NCBI RefSeq assembly: GCF_900114265.1
Contig: NZ_FPKV01000002.1
Span: forward strand, 248,001 to 312,000
Source of the DNA: Flaviramulus basaltis
GTDB taxonomy: Bacteria; Bacteroidota; Bacteroidia; Flavobacteriales; Flavobacteriaceae
Direction of reading: 5' to 3'
Length of the DNA: 64,000 nt
In this document: positions 9,759-18,915 of the stretch, in pieces
How the letters are laid out: every line of letters starts with the position of its first letter
Numbering within the stretch: position 1 is the stretch's first letter
The notes under the pieces: model-generated
What the model was told of the DNA's origin: nothing
Seen by the model: only the letters and a program-made list of their open reading frames with translations
Databases searched by the model: none
Position numbers and translations under genes: made by a program

Positions 9759-10099
9759 TGATAAAAATATATCATAATAATCGCTGTAGTAAATCGCGTA
9801 ACGGATTAGAAATTCTTAAAAATTCAGGAAAAGACTTTAAAATTGTTAAGTATCTTGAAGATGTTCCAAGCAAAAAAGAATTGAAAGATATTATTAAACT
9901 TTTAGGAATAAAACCCATTGAGCTAGTAAGGAAAAACGAAGCTATTTGGAAATCTGATTTTAAAAATAAAGATTTAACTGATGAACAAATAATTGAGGCC
10001 ATGATTATTAACCCTAAATTAATAGAACGCCCAATAATTATTAATGGAAACAAAGCGGTTATTGGTAGGCCTTCAGAAAAAATATTAGACATAATTTAA
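9758..10099 (+). CDS. arsC: ArsC family protein (glutaredoxin-dependent arsenate reductase type)
   Basis: This 113-residue protein of the thioredoxin-fold ArsC/Spx family has one catalytic cysteine in NNRCSKSRN (C10) and a late ERPIIINGNKAVIGRP segment carrying the family arginine-proline pattern. In characterised members Cys reduces arsenate to arsenite with glutathione/glutaredoxin. The lack of any arsenic-resistance neighbours means the protein may be a housekeeping YffB-like member. It is the last gene of the prfB operon, coupled by a one-base overlap to the HAD gene. Confidence 0.85.
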   Translation: MIKIYHNNRCSKSRNGLEILKNSGKDFKIVKYLEDVPSKKELKDIIKLLGIKPIELVRKNEAIWKSDFKNKDLTDEQIIEAMIINPKLIERPIIINGNKAVIGRPSEKILDII

Positions 10100-10144
10100 G
10101 GTTTTAATTAACTTATATTTAACAAAAATGCATTAAACCATGCT

Positions 10145-10152
10145 TAATTTTG
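10145..10152 (+). promoter_or_regulatory. Bacteroidota -7 box for TonB receptor gene
   Basis: TAATTTTG matches TAnnTTTG exactly and sits 25 bases before the receptor ATG, giving a short leader. No clear -33 TTG at the proper spacing. Confidence 0.45.
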
Positions 10153-10177
10153 CCTGTCTAAAGGGTAAAAAATAATC

Positions 10178-12748
10178 ATGACCAAAAGAACAATTATCTT
10201 TCTTGCATTTTTTAGTTTTATATTATTTGCAAATGCACAACCACAAAAAAAAGAAACAGTAAATACCACAAAATTTGAAGATTTAAAAGACATTACAATC
10301 ACAGGTAAAGTTATTGACAAAGACAATCAACTACCTTTAGAGTATGCTTCAATAGCTTTCTTTAGCAAAAGTGAAAATAAAATTGTTGATGGTGGAATTA
10401 CAGATATTAATGGTCTATTTAGCATTACTCTTCCAAAAGGAGTTTACGATATTTCAATAGAATATATTTCTTATAAAAAAATCACATTTTCTGATAAAAA
10501 TTTAGATAAAAACGAAAACCTAGGCACCATTTCTATGGAAATTGATTATGGTACCTTAGATGCAGTTGAAGTGATTGCAGAACGTACTACTGTTGAAATA
10601 AAACTCGATAAAAAAATATACAATATAGGTAAAGATCTTACCACTGCTGGAGGAACTGTAAGTGATGCTTTAAACAACGTACCTTCTGTATCTGTAGATG
10701 TTGAAGGCGCTATTAGTTTAAGAGGAAACGAAAATGTAAAGATTTTAATTAACGGAAAACCATCCGCTATGGCTGGTTTTGGAGATACAAATGTATTAAG
10801 TCAATTACCTGCAGAAGCTATAGAACGTGTTGAAGTTATTACCTCGCCTTCTGCAAGATATGATGCCGAAGGTACTGCAGGAATATTAAATATTATTCTT
10901 CGTCAAAAAGAAACTTTAGGTTTTAATGGCTCAGTAAATTTAACTTTAGGTAATCCAGATAATGTAGGTGTATCAGCTAATATCAATTATAGAACCGAAA
11001 AATTCAACTTATTTTCAACTCTTGGTTTTAGATATTTTAATTCTCCTAGAAATAGTTTTAATGATACTAGGTATTTCGACAGACTTGTTGATGGTGTTAC
11101 TGTAGAGCCAGAATATGAAAGAATACGTGAAAACCAAGAAGTAGAACGTTTAAATAGAAATTACAATGCTAGCTTAGGAATGGAATATTTTCTATCTAAA
11201 AAAACATCATTAACTGGTAGTGTTTTTTATAGATATGGAGAAGATAGAGACAAATCGCTTAACAATAGTGACCGTTTTAATGACGGAAGTTTAGTTGAAC
11301 AAACATTAAGAACTGAAAGACAAAGTGAAGATGGTGACAACTATCAATTTGCATTAAACTATATTACAAAATTTAATGATGATGGACATCAATTAACCGC
11401 CGATGTTCAATTTGAAAATGGCTATGAAAATCAGCTTACCTATATCGATGAAAACTATTTAGTAACAAATCAAACAGATCCTGAGCCTTTTCAAATAGAA
11501 AACGTCATTGAGACAGAGGACAAAAAGGAATCTTTATTTCAAATAGATTATGTATTACCAATTGGTGAAAATGCTAGATTTGAAGCGGGTTATAGAGGAA
11601 ACTTCGAAAATTCAATAAAAGATTATACACTAGAGCAAGAAGATATTGATACTGGCAATTTAATTGTAAACGATACAGTATCAAATATTTTTGACTATAC
11701 CGAAAATGTAAATGCATTTTACACACAATATGGAACTAAATTTGGTGAGTTTTCATTTCTTTTAGGTTTACGATTAGAAAATACCCAATTAAAAGGAAAC
11801 ATTGACTCTAGACTAACTGATGAAGAATTAGAAGAATCTTTTGGATTTCCTATTGATGTAGACTTTAATAACAATTACCTAGGGCTCTTCCCTACTTTAA
11901 ACCTAATTTATAACTTAGGTAAAAATAAAGATGTAGAAGAAAGTATTACATTAGGTTACAACAGAAGAATTAATAGACCTCGTGGTTGGTTTGTTAATCC
12001 ATTTCCATCACGTTCTAGCCGTACAAATGTATTTCAAGGGAATCCTAATATAAGTCCCGCATTTGCAAGTGCTTTTGATATAGGTTATTTGAAACGTTGG
12101 GAAAAACTAACTTTAACATCATCAATTTATTATCAATATGAAACAGATTCTTTTGAACGTGTACAAGAAAATACAGGCGAACAAACATCAGATGGGATTG
12201 ATATAATAAGAACAGTGCCTATAAATTTATCAACTAATAAAAGAACTGGAGCAGAATTTGGTGTTCTTTATAATCCTGAAAAATGGTTACGATTAAATAC
12301 CAGCTTTAACTTTTTTCAATTTGAAACCGATGGTGAATTTAATGGCGTAGATTATGGTGCAAAAAACACCAGTTGGTTTGCTCGTTTTAGTAGTAAAGTA
12401 ACTTTGCCTGCAAAAATAGATTGGCAAACAAATGCTAACTATAGAGCTGCTAGTGAAAATGCACAAAGCGAAAGTAAAGGTGTATTTTCTTTAGATTTAG
12501 CTTTTAGTAAAGAAATATTTAATGATAATGCTACCATTTCATTAAACGTTAGAGATTTACTAAATTCTAATAAATGGAACTCTTTAACAACAACAGAATT
12601 CTTTTCAAGAGATAGTGAATTTCAATGGAGACAACGACAAGTAAATTTATCTTTTAGATATCGTTTTAACCAACAGAAAAGACGTAATGAGCGTAGACAA
12701 AATGAGAATGGTAATGGTGGAGATGATGATTTTGACTATGGTGGATAG
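10178..12748 (+). CDS. TonB-dependent receptor family outer membrane protein
   Basis: This 856-residue protein starts with a Sec signal peptide ending near ANAQ (residue 21). A carboxypeptidase-regulatory-like beta sandwich follows (about 40-125: ITGKVIDKDNQLPLEYASI), then a plug domain (about 130-240: LNNVPSVSVDVEGAISLRG, INGKPSAM, EVITSPSARYDAEGTAGILN), and a long beta-barrel to the C-terminus. The plug-barrel type matches the group annotated as outer membrane beta-barrel family, not the SusC branch. The last 20 residues are Arg/Asn/Gly/Asp-rich and would hang after the barrel, an unusual end because the barrel normally finishes with an aromatic residue. There is no SusD partner, so the ligand is unknown; siderophore or peptide uptake are possible. 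Confidence 0.88.
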   Translation: MTKRTIIFLAFFSFILFANAQPQKKETVNTTKFEDLKDITITGKVIDKDNQLPLEYASIAFFSKSENKIVDGGITDINGLFSITLPKGVYDISIEYISYKKITFSDKNLDKNENLGTISMEIDYGTLDAVEVIAERTTVEIKLDKKIYNIGKDLTTAGGTVSDALNNVPSVSVDVEGAISLRGNENVKILINGKPSAMAGFGDTNVLSQLPAEAIERVEVITSPSARYDAEGTAGILNIILRQKETLGFNGSVNLTLGNPDNVGVSANINYRTEKFNLFSTLGFRYFNSPRNSFNDTRYFDRLVDGVTVEPEYERIRENQEVERLNRNYNASLGMEYFLSKKTSLTGSVFYRYGEDRDKSLNNSDRFNDGSLVEQTLRTERQSEDGDNYQFALNYITKFNDDGHQLTADVQFENGYENQLTYIDENYLVTNQTDPEPFQIENVIETEDKKESLFQIDYVLPIGENARFEAGYRGNFENSIKDYTLEQEDIDTGNLIVNDTVSNIFDYTENVNAFYTQYGTKFGEFSFLLGLRLENTQLKGNIDSRLTDEELEESFGFPIDVDFNNNYLGLFPTLNLIYNLGKNKDVEESITLGYNRRINRPRGWFVNPFPSRSSRTNVFQGNPNISPAFASAFDIGYLKRWEKLTLTSSIYYQYETDSFERVQENTGEQTSDGIDIIRTVPINLSTNKRTGAEFGVLYNPEKWLRLNTSFNFFQFETDGEFNGVDYGAKNTSWFARFSSKVTLPAKIDWQTNANYRAASENAQSESKGVFSLDLAFSKEIFNDNATISLNVRDLLNSNKWNSLTTTEFFSRDSEFQWRQRQVNLSFRYRFNQQKRRNERRQNENGNGGDDDFDYGG

Positions 12749-12768
12749 TTATTTATTACATAGATAGA

Positions 12769-12809
12769 AATAAAAAAAGGAAGCTAAAAATCAGTTTCCT
12801 TTTTTTATT
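12769..12809 (+). terminator. Terminator of TonB receptor gene
   Basis: A 14-bp stem (AATAAAAAAAGGAA and complement) with a 13-nt loop, 20 bases after the receptor stop. The A-run and T-run make it usable in both directions, so it may also end the small minus-strand gene at 12826. Confidence 0.75.
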
Positions 12810-12825
12810 ATGAATTTAAAATGTT

Positions 12826-13002
12826 TTATTGAGCATTACGCTTCGCTTTCTTTTCTTCTCTAATTTCTTTAAATCTTTCAATTAAAGAACCACCAATCCA
12901 ATAAGGGATTACAAAAGTTAACAAAAATATCATTAACCAAAATCCTATAGTTAATATGGTTAAAAATGCTAAAAAGCCTAAATATTGATCAAAATCAAAC
13001 AT
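12826..13002 (-). CDS. Small single-span membrane protein (58 aa)
   Basis: ATG at 13002 opens a 58-codon frame ending TAA at 12826-12828. The product has an acidic start (MFDFDQYLGF), one long hydrophobic stretch of about 27 residues (LAFLTILTIGFWLMIFLLTF), PYWIGG, and a highly charged tail (IERFKEIREEKKAKRNAQ). This topology of one membrane helix with a basic cytosolic tail is typical of real small membrane proteins, and the strong hairpin terminator follows on its 3' side. I do not recognise the family. It sits alone between the TonB receptor and peroxiredoxin genes. Confidence 0.65.
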   Translation of the reverse strand: MFDFDQYLGFLAFLTILTIGFWLMIFLLTFVIPYWIGGSLIERFKEIREEKKAKRNAQ

Positions 13003-13094
13003 AATTATAAGTCTCTATTAAAAATCTTATGCAAAGATAATGCAAAGTGATGTGTTACACAATATCAAATTAAAATTTATTAACAGAGTTTTCA

Positions 13095-13736
13095 CTAATT
13101 TAAATTAGGCTGTGGTGTCATTCTTAAATATGGTCTAATTTCATTAACGCCTTTTGTAAAAATTCCTTTAGCATCTTCAGTTGAAATAGAAGGACTTATT
13201 ACAACATCTTCTCCATGCTTCCAATTTGCTGGCGTTGCTACTTTATGATAAGCAGTTAATTGTAAAGAATCTATAACTCTTAATAATTCATCAAAATTTC
13301 TTCCTGTAGATGCTGGATATACAATGATGAGTTTTATCTTTTTATCAGAACCTATAACAAATACAGATCTAACAGTTAATTTGTCATTAGCGTTAGGATG
13401 AATCATATCATATAATTCAGATACTTTCCTATCTTCATCTGCAATTATTGGGAAATTCACTGTAGTTGCTTGTGTATCATTAATGTCATTAATCCAAGCA
13501 TGATGAGATTCAAGACCATCAACACTTAATGCCACAACTTTTACATTACGTTTATCAAATTCTGCCTTATACTTAGCTACTGTTCCTAATTCTGTAGTAC
13601 AAACTGGGGTATAATCTGCGGGATGTGAAAATAAAATCCCCCAACTATCGCCTAGCCATTCATGAAAATTAATATCTCCTTCTGTGGATTTTGCTGTAAA
13701 ATTTGGAGCTTCATCTCCTAATCTAATTGTTGACAT
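13095..13736 (-). CDS. Peroxiredoxin, 1-Cys (Prx6-like) type
   Basis: This 213-residue thiol peroxidase has the peroxidatic cysteine C46 in DYTPVCTTELG and the Prx6-type C-terminal extension (WKHGEDVVISPSIS, then KGVNEIRPYLRMTPQPN). There is no obvious resolving cysteine in the C-terminal arm, so it probably belongs to the one-Cys class and reduces hydrogen peroxide or organic peroxides with an external thiol. Cytosolic; no signal. It is monocistronic, divergent from fumC, with an imperfect palindrome in its upstream region that may be an operator. Confidence 0.9.
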   Translation of the reverse strand: MSTIRLGDEAPNFTAKSTEGDINFHEWLGDSWGILFSHPADYTPVCTTELGTVAKYKAEFDKRNVKVVALSVDGLESHHAWINDINDTQATTVNFPIIADEDRKVSELYDMIHPNANDKLTVRSVFVIGSDKKIKLIIVYPASTGRNFDELLRVIDSLQLTAYHKVATPANWKHGEDVVISPSISTEDAKGIFTKGVNEIRPYLRMTPQPNLN

Positions 13737-13766
13737 ATCTTTAATATTTTTATGTTAAATTTAATT

Positions 13767-13792
13767 CCTACTAAATTAATATATTTAATAGG
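13767..13792. promoter_or_regulatory. Imperfect palindrome upstream of peroxiredoxin
   Basis: CCTACTAAAT and ATTTAATAGG form a 10-bp inverted repeat with one mismatch around a 6-bp centre, about 30 bases before the peroxiredoxin start codon. It could be an operator for a peroxide-sensing regulator; this is inference from position and symmetry only. Confidence 0.3.
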
Positions 13793-13877
13793 ATTAATAA
13801 AATAAACTATGTTATTTATGTGTTAAAAAAACTTATAAAACTAACAGATATCATATTAATAAAAGCTATAAAACAAT

Positions 13878-13885
13878 TAACTTTG
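13878..13885 (+). promoter_or_regulatory. Bacteroidota -7 box for fumC
   Basis: TAACTTTG is an exact TAnnTTTG match 25 bases before the fumC ATG. A -33 TTG is not evident. Confidence 0.5.
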
Positions 13886-13910
13886 TAACTTAAATTAAAT
13901 CATTACCAAA

Positions 13911-15308
13911 ATGAGTTTTAGAATAGAAAAAGATACTATGGGCGAGGTTAAAGTGCCTGCCGATAAACTTTGGGGAGCACAAACAGAACGCTCTAGAAAT
14001 AATTTTAAAATAGGTGCTCCTGCATCTATGCCATTAGAAATAATTTATGGTTTTGCTTATTTAAAAAAAGCGGCAGCATATACCAATTGTGAGTTAGGTG
14101 CTTTACCTATTGAAAAACGTGATTTAATTGCACAAGTTTGTGATGAAATTTTAGAAGGGAAACATGATAATCAATTTCCGTTAGTTATTTGGCAAACAGG
14201 TTCTGGTACACAAAGTAACATGAATGTTAACGAAGTTATTGCAAACAGAGCTCAACAATTAGCAGGAAAAGTAGTTGGAGAAGGCGAAAAAGTTATTCAA
14301 CCAAATGATGATGTAAATAAATCGCAATCTTCAAACGACACCTTCCCTACTGGAATGCATATTGCTGCATATAAAAAAGTTGTAGAAAACACGATTCCTG
14401 GTGTAAAACAATTACGTGATACACTTCATAAAAAATCTGAAGCTTTTAAAAATGTAGTTAAAATTGGTAGAACGCACCTTATGGATGCTACACCGTTAAC
14501 TTTAGGTCAAGAACTTTCTGGTTATGTTGCACAATTAGACCATGGTATTAAAGCTTTAGAGAATACACTATCTCATTTAAGTGAATTAGCTTTGGGTGGA
14601 ACTGCGGTTGGCACAGGATTAAATACCCCAAAAGGTTATAGTAAACGTGTTTCAGAATATATAGCAAAATTTACAGGATTACCTTTTGTAACTGCTCCAA
14701 ACAAATTTGAAGCTTTAGCAGCACATGATGCTTTAGTCGAAACACATGGCGCTTTAAAGCAATTAGCTGTTTCTCTAAATAAAATTGCAAATGATGTGAG
14801 AATGATGGCTTCTGGACCACGAAGTGGCATTGGAGAAATTATTATTCCAGCAAATGAACCTGGTAGTTCTATTATGCCTGGTAAAGTTAATCCAACACAG
14901 TGTGAAGCATTAACTATGGTTTGTGCTCAAGTTATAGGTAACGATGTAGCAATTGCTGTAGGTGGTATGCAAGGACATTATGAGTTGAATGTGTTTAAAC
15001 CTGTTATGGCTGCTAATGTTTTACAATCTGCTCAATTAATTGGAGATGCTTGTGTAAGTTTTGATATTAATTGTGCAGCAGGTATTGAGCCTAATCATGA
15101 AGTAATCACAAAATTACTTAACAATTCATTAATGTTAGTGACTGCGCTTAACACAAAAATTGGTTACTATAAAGCTGCCGAAATTGCTAATACTGCCCAT
15201 AAAAACGGAACAACCTTAAAAGAAGAGGCTATTAATTTAGGTTATGTTACTGCTGAAGATTATGATGCTTGGGTAAAACCAGAAGATATGGTAGGTGGTT
15301 TAAAATAA
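13911..15308 (+). CDS. fumC: Class II fumarate hydratase
   Basis: This 465-residue homotetrameric enzyme converts fumarate to L-malate in the citric acid cycle. The family signature [15 protein letters not shown] starts near residue 318; the [19 protein letters not shown] segment (about 103-120) and [12 protein letters not shown] (about 187) form the shared active site. Length and start ([28 protein letters not shown]) are standard. Iron-free class II fumarases are oxygen- and oxidant-stable, which fits its place back-to-back with a peroxiredoxin. Ends in a strong terminator. Confidence 0.97.
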   Translation: MSFRIEKDTMGEVKVPADKLWGAQTERSRNNFKIGAPASMPLEIIYGFAYLKKAAAYTNCELGALPIEKRDLIAQVCDEILEGKHDNQFPLVIWQTGSGTQSNMNVNEVIANRAQQLAGKVVGEGEKVIQPNDDVNKSQSSNDTFPTGMHIAAYKKVVENTIPGVKQLRDTLHKKSEAFKNVVKIGRTHLMDATPLTLGQELSGYVAQLDHGIKALENTLSHLSELALGGTAVGTGLNTPKGYSKRVSEYIAKFTGLPFVTAPNKFEALAAHDALVETHGALKQLAVSLNKIANDVRMMASGPRSGIGEIIIPANEPGSSIMPGKVNPTQCEALTMVCAQVIGNDVAIAVGGMQGHYELNVFKPVMAANVLQSAQLIGDACVSFDINCAAGIEPNHEVITKLLNNSLMLVTALNTKIGYYKAAEIANTAHKNGTTLKEEAINLGYVTAEDYDAWVKPEDMVGGLK

Positions 15309-15330
15309 ATTAATAAAATATTTATAAATA

Positions 15331-15365
15331 AAAAGGCAGGTAAATAAATTACCTGCCTTTTTTTG
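15331..15365 (+). terminator. Terminator of fumC
   Basis: Stem AAAAGGCAGGTAA with its perfect complement, 5-nt loop ATAAA and a T7 run; 22 bases after the fumC stop. Confidence 0.85.
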
Positions 15366-15452
15366 GTTAGTTAGCTATCAATCCTTCTTGTTTATTATCA
15401 AGGAAATCAAGTCAAATATATAATTTAACATATTATTAATAGTTAACAAATG

Positions 15453-16034
15453 TTAATCATCGTCTATTTTTTTTCTTATTCTACTTAATTGTACCGATGT
15501 TATGCCTAAATATGATGCAATATGATACTGAGGTATTAACTCATCAACATTTGGAATCTGTTTTCTTAACTCTAAATATCTTTCTTTTGCATCTAAAGAA
15601 ATCAATTCTACAAGGCGCTTTTCATAAGTCATATAAACAGATTCTAAAACTTTAGAATATAATGTATTAACAGACATGTTCTTTTTACATAAATCTGAAA
15701 TTTTATAGTAATCTACTTCATAGATTTGACAACCTGTTAATGTTTCAAAAACAAATAATGAAGGTTTATTTTTTACTAATGCTGTTAGAGGAGCAATAAA
15801 ACTATATGGTAAAAAGAAATTTTTATTAAACTCTTTTCCATTTTCTGTAGTTAAATAACATCTTGCTACTCCAGAAGCAAGCATATATATTTTAGTTGGC
15901 ACTTCATTTAATTTAACTATTTGCTTACCCGGTTTTACCTCTTTAAGTTTAGAGATACTCATAAGCTGATTAATCGTTTCTGCAGGAACGTTACTAAAAG
16001 AATTTAAAAATTCTAATCCAAGATTGGCATCCAT
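15453..16034 (-). CDS. Crp/Fnr family transcriptional regulator
   Basis: This 193-residue regulator has an N-terminal cyclic-nucleotide-binding-like beta-roll (about 20-115: VKPGKQIVKLNEVPTKIYML, LASGVARCY) and a C-terminal winged helix (about 150-190: IASYLGITSVQLSRIRKKI). The phosphate-binding cassette that contacts cAMP in Crp is not evident, and there is no Cys set for an iron-sulfur cluster, so the effector is unknown. It starts 6 bp after the stop of the racemase gene, in the same direction. The regulator may control that gene or respond to its metabolic state. Confidence 0.85.
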   Translation of the reverse strand: MDANLGLEFLNSFSNVPAETINQLMSISKLKEVKPGKQIVKLNEVPTKIYMLASGVARCYLTTENGKEFNKNFFLPYSFIAPLTALVKNKPSLFVFETLTGCQIYEVDYYKISDLCKKNMSVNTLYSKVLESVYMTYEKRLVELISLDAKERYLELRKQIPNVDELIPQYHIASYLGITSVQLSRIRKKIDDD

Positions 16035-16040
16035 AAAAAT

Positions 16041-16733
16041 CTATAAATTTGCTGCCATTATAAATGCTTTATTAGCATGAATACTGGTTGTATCAAAAGT
16101 AGGTATAGAGACATCTTTTTGTTTTATTAACAAAGGTATTTCTGTACAGCCTAAAATTACACCTTCTGCCCCATTTGCAATTAATTTCTCTATAATTTGC
16201 AAATAAATTTGTTTAGATGCGTCATTTAATACGCCTTTAGATAATTCTTTATAAATAACATCATTAATTATATTTCTATCTTCAAGATTTGGTACTATAG
16301 CCTTTATACCAAATGCTTCTAAAACTTTAATATAAAAGTCTTTTTCCATGGTATATTTTGTGCCTAAAAGGGCTACCGTTTTTAATTTTTTTTCTAATAT
16401 TTTTTCTGCTGTTACTTCAGCTATATGAATTACAGGAATATTTACAGCCTCTTTAACGGCATTAATAGATAAATGCATGGTGTTTGCGCAAATTAAAATA
16501 CATTTTGCTCCAGCTAACTCTAAACTCTTTCCTGCATTAGCCATAATAATATCCAACAAATCCCATTTGTCTTCTTTTTGAAGTTTCGAAATTTCAGCAA
16601 AATCTACCGAATTAATAATCACTTTACAAGAATGATCTTCGCCAAAATGTTCGCTTGCCAAATTATTTAAAACTTCATAATACATGATGGTTGATTGAGG
16701 CGTGATGCCTCCTATTAATCCTATAGTTTGCAT
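16041..16733 (-). CDS. Aspartate/glutamate racemase family protein
   Basis: This 230-residue PLP-independent racemase opens with the family motif GLIGGITPQSTIMYYE. The two catalytic cysteines lie in LICANTMHLS (about C83) and VILGCTEIPLL (about C194). The family interconverts L- and D-aspartate or glutamate; the presence of TMH after the first cysteine favours the aspartate-racemase branch. It has no cell-wall gene neighbours (unlike murI) and is followed 6 bp later by a Crp/Fnr regulator in an apparent two-gene operon. Confidence 0.88.
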   Translation of the reverse strand: MQTIGLIGGITPQSTIMYYEVLNNLASEHFGEDHSCKVIINSVDFAEISKLQKEDKWDLLDIIMANAGKSLELAGAKCILICANTMHLSINAVKEAVNIPVIHIAEVTAEKILEKKLKTVALLGTKYTMEKDFYIKVLEAFGIKAIVPNLEDRNIINDVIYKELSKGVLNDASKQIYLQIIEKLIANGAEGVILGCTEIPLLIKQKDVSIPTFDTTSIHANKAFIMAANL

Positions 16734-16792
16734 AATACTGTGTTTTTAAAACTAATGTAACAAAATAACTAGAAAAATAAGCTGGCTATAAT

Positions 16793-16829
16793 AACAAAAA
16801 AAAACCTCAAACATAATGTTTGAGGTTTT
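16793..16829 (-). terminator. Terminator of the coiled-coil membrane protein gene
   Basis: AAAACCTCAAACA and its perfect complement with a 3-nt loop, followed on the minus strand by a T9 run; 23 bases beyond the stop codon of the gene at 16852. Confidence 0.85.
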
Positions 16830-16851
16830 AAGCTTAAGTGTTATATATAAT

Positions 16852-17736
16852 TTACTTTAAAGTAAATTCTGATGTTGATACTAAATCTTTTTCATTAAAA
16901 ACATTAACCATGTAACGTCCTTTTTCAAATTCTTTATCTCCATTTGGAGTTACAAACTCACAAATATTTAGGTTAGTATTTTCATAATTAAATTTGCTAA
17001 TTAAACTGTAATTTAAAGTTTTTTCACCAAATACAACTTGTTCATTTAAGCCTAAAGTATTGTTTTTAGGATCGATTACTTGAACATATAATTCTTGCTC
17101 ACCTGCTTGAATTAATTTATTTTTTGCAACTATAAAACATACTCTAATTTTATCACTTCTACTTGCTCTTTCTGTTGGTATTACTTTACCAGATGTTCTA
17201 ACTATAACACCAGATGCTTTTAAATCTACTGCAGAAAGTACTGATGCATCCGATACAACTTCTGCTAATGCATTGTTTTGTACTAGTAAAGAATCTGTAA
17301 ATATTGTACGCTCTTCTAAACGAACACGTGTGCTATCTAAAGATGTCGCTAAATAAGAATTCTCTACTCTTAAAGAATCATTTTGAGCTAACAATACATC
17401 CATTTCTTTTTGAAGTGATGCATATTTTTGTTTGTATCTCCATAAACTTTTTACGTTAGTTTCAGAAATTTTTAAAGAATCTATTAATCCTTGAATACGT
17501 CCTCTAGCTTCAATTAAATTACTGTTTGCAACTTCATTTTCACCAATAGCTTCATCATATTGTTTTGCCATTGCATTTAAATCATTCATCACTAACTGTT
17601 TTTGTTCAGTTAATTCTTTCTTGTCATCATTAGTTTTTTTATAAAGGTTCATGGTATAAAATCCAGTTGCCAAAAATAAAACTACGGCAATACCTAATGC
17701 CACTTTAAGTCCCATACTACTTTTGTTGTTTTCCAT
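16852..17736 (-). CDS. Conserved coiled-coil protein with N-terminal membrane anchor
   Basis: I do not recognise a named family. The 294-residue protein has a short cytosolic start, one membrane helix (about 10-30: KVALGIAVVLFLATGFYTM), a long Glu/Lys/Gln coiled coil (about 35-165) and a beta-rich C-terminal domain (about 180-294). The layout is a type II, N-in anchor with a periplasmic rod and globular head, which suggests an envelope scaffold. It is monocistronic and ends at a strong terminator. Similar proteins are, from memory, common in Flavobacteriaceae without a known function. Confidence 0.8.
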   Translation of the reverse strand: MENNKSSMGLKVALGIAVVLFLATGFYTMNLYKKTNDDKKELTEQKQLVMNDLNAMAKQYDEAIGENEVANSNLIEARGRIQGLIDSLKISETNVKSLWRYKQKYASLQKEMDVLLAQNDSLRVENSYLATSLDSTRVRLEERTIFTDSLLVQNNALAEVVSDASVLSAVDLKASGVIVRTSGKVIPTERASRSDKIRVCFIVAKNKLIQAGEQELYVQVIDPKNNTLGLNEQVVFGEKTLNYSLISKFNYENTNLNICEFVTPNGDKEFEKGRYMVNVFNEKDLVSTSEFTLK

Positions 17737-17839
17737 AATTACTTGTTTTTAGTGTTTTAATAGTCAAATGTTGTTTTTCTTTTTTTAATGCTATAAGTAA
17801 ATAATGATGTATTTTTAACTTTCAAAATTTATTTTTTTT

Positions 17840-18850
17840 ATGGATAAACTGGTTTTATTTAACAATACTATTCTCAATAAATTATTAAACAAACGCTCTG
17901 GTGAATCCAAATTTGGCCAACATGTTCAAATATTAACCAGCATTTCCAATATATACGAACAACTTAAAAATTTAGATGTCTCACATGTAATTTTAGGATT
18001 ACCTGAAGATGTTGGGGTGTTTGCTAACCTAGGAAAAACTGGTACTTCAAAGGCTTGGCAAGCTACTCTTAAAATTTTGTTAAACATTCAAAGTAACCAG
18101 TTTACAAAAGCAAATAAAGTTTTAATCTTAGGGCATTTAGATTTTTCTGATGAATTATTACAAGTCTCAAAACTTAATTCATCAAAAAAAAAGGATATTT
18201 TAAAAGCCAGAAAATTAGTTGAGGGCATTGATGTATCGGTTTCTAATATAGTTCATCAAATTGTTTTAGCTGGTAAAAAGCCAATTATTATTGGTGGCGG
18301 ACACAACAATGCCTACGGAAACATTAAAGGTGCAAGTTTAGCTCTCAATAAACCTATTAATGTTATTAATTTTGATGCACATTCCGATTTTAGACCAGAA
18401 GAAGGCCGCCATAGTGGTAATGGTTTTAGCTACGCTTTCGCGGAAGGATTTTTAGGCAATTACTTTGTTTTTGGACTTCATGAAAATTATACTTCAGACA
18501 AAATTTTTAAAACACTAGATAAATCTAAAAACATAAAATACAATACATTTGAAGCTTTAGAAATTAGAAAAGAACTAAAATATAAACTTGAGTTAGAAAT
18601 AGCTTTAAAACATATATCTGATAATGAATTTGGTATTGAAATAGACTGTGATGCTATTCAAAATATACCAAGTAGTGCTATGACGCCAAGTGGTTTTAGT
18701 GTAAATAAAACCCGAAATTTCTTAAATTATTTTGCAAAGCATAAAAACGCTACTTATTTGCATATTTGTGAAGCTGCTCCAACTAAAAAAACAGCAAATC
18801 AAGTTGGAAAACTAATCACCTATTTAATAACCGATTTTATTAAACAATAA
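17840..18850 (+). CDS. Formimidoylglutamase-like, arginase/agmatinase superfamily
   Basis: This 336-residue ureohydrolase-fold enzyme has binuclear manganese ligands in GGGHNNAYG (H155) and NFDAHSDFRP (D179, H181, D183), with the last pair in EIDCDAIQN. The overall form resembles the Bacteroidota formimidoylglutamase annotation, which would release formamide from N-formimino-glutamate in histidine breakdown. No other hut gene is nearby, so arginase-like or agmatinase-like activity remains possible. Single gene, divergent from the coiled-coil protein. Confidence 0.8.
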   Translation: MDKLVLFNNTILNKLLNKRSGESKFGQHVQILTSISNIYEQLKNLDVSHVILGLPEDVGVFANLGKTGTSKAWQATLKILLNIQSNQFTKANKVLILGHLDFSDELLQVSKLNSSKKKDILKARKLVEGIDVSVSNIVHQIVLAGKKPIIIGGGHNNAYGNIKGASLALNKPINVINFDAHSDFRPEEGRHSGNGFSYAFAEGFLGNYFVFGLHENYTSDKIFKTLDKSKNIKYNTFEALEIRKELKYKLELEIALKHISDNEFGIEIDCDAIQNIPSSAMTPSGFSVNKTRNFLNYFAKHKNATYLHICEAAPTKKTANQVGKLITYLITDFIKQ

Positions 18851-18915
18851 ATTTTACACAATATTTTAAAATAAATTATTACATTTACATAAGTGCTTAT
18901 ATAAATACAAATATT

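Noticed and set aside
9758-10099. Arsenic-resistance operon
   Set aside because: The ArsC-like protein stands at the end of a prfB operon with no ArsB, ArsR or Acr3 gene around.
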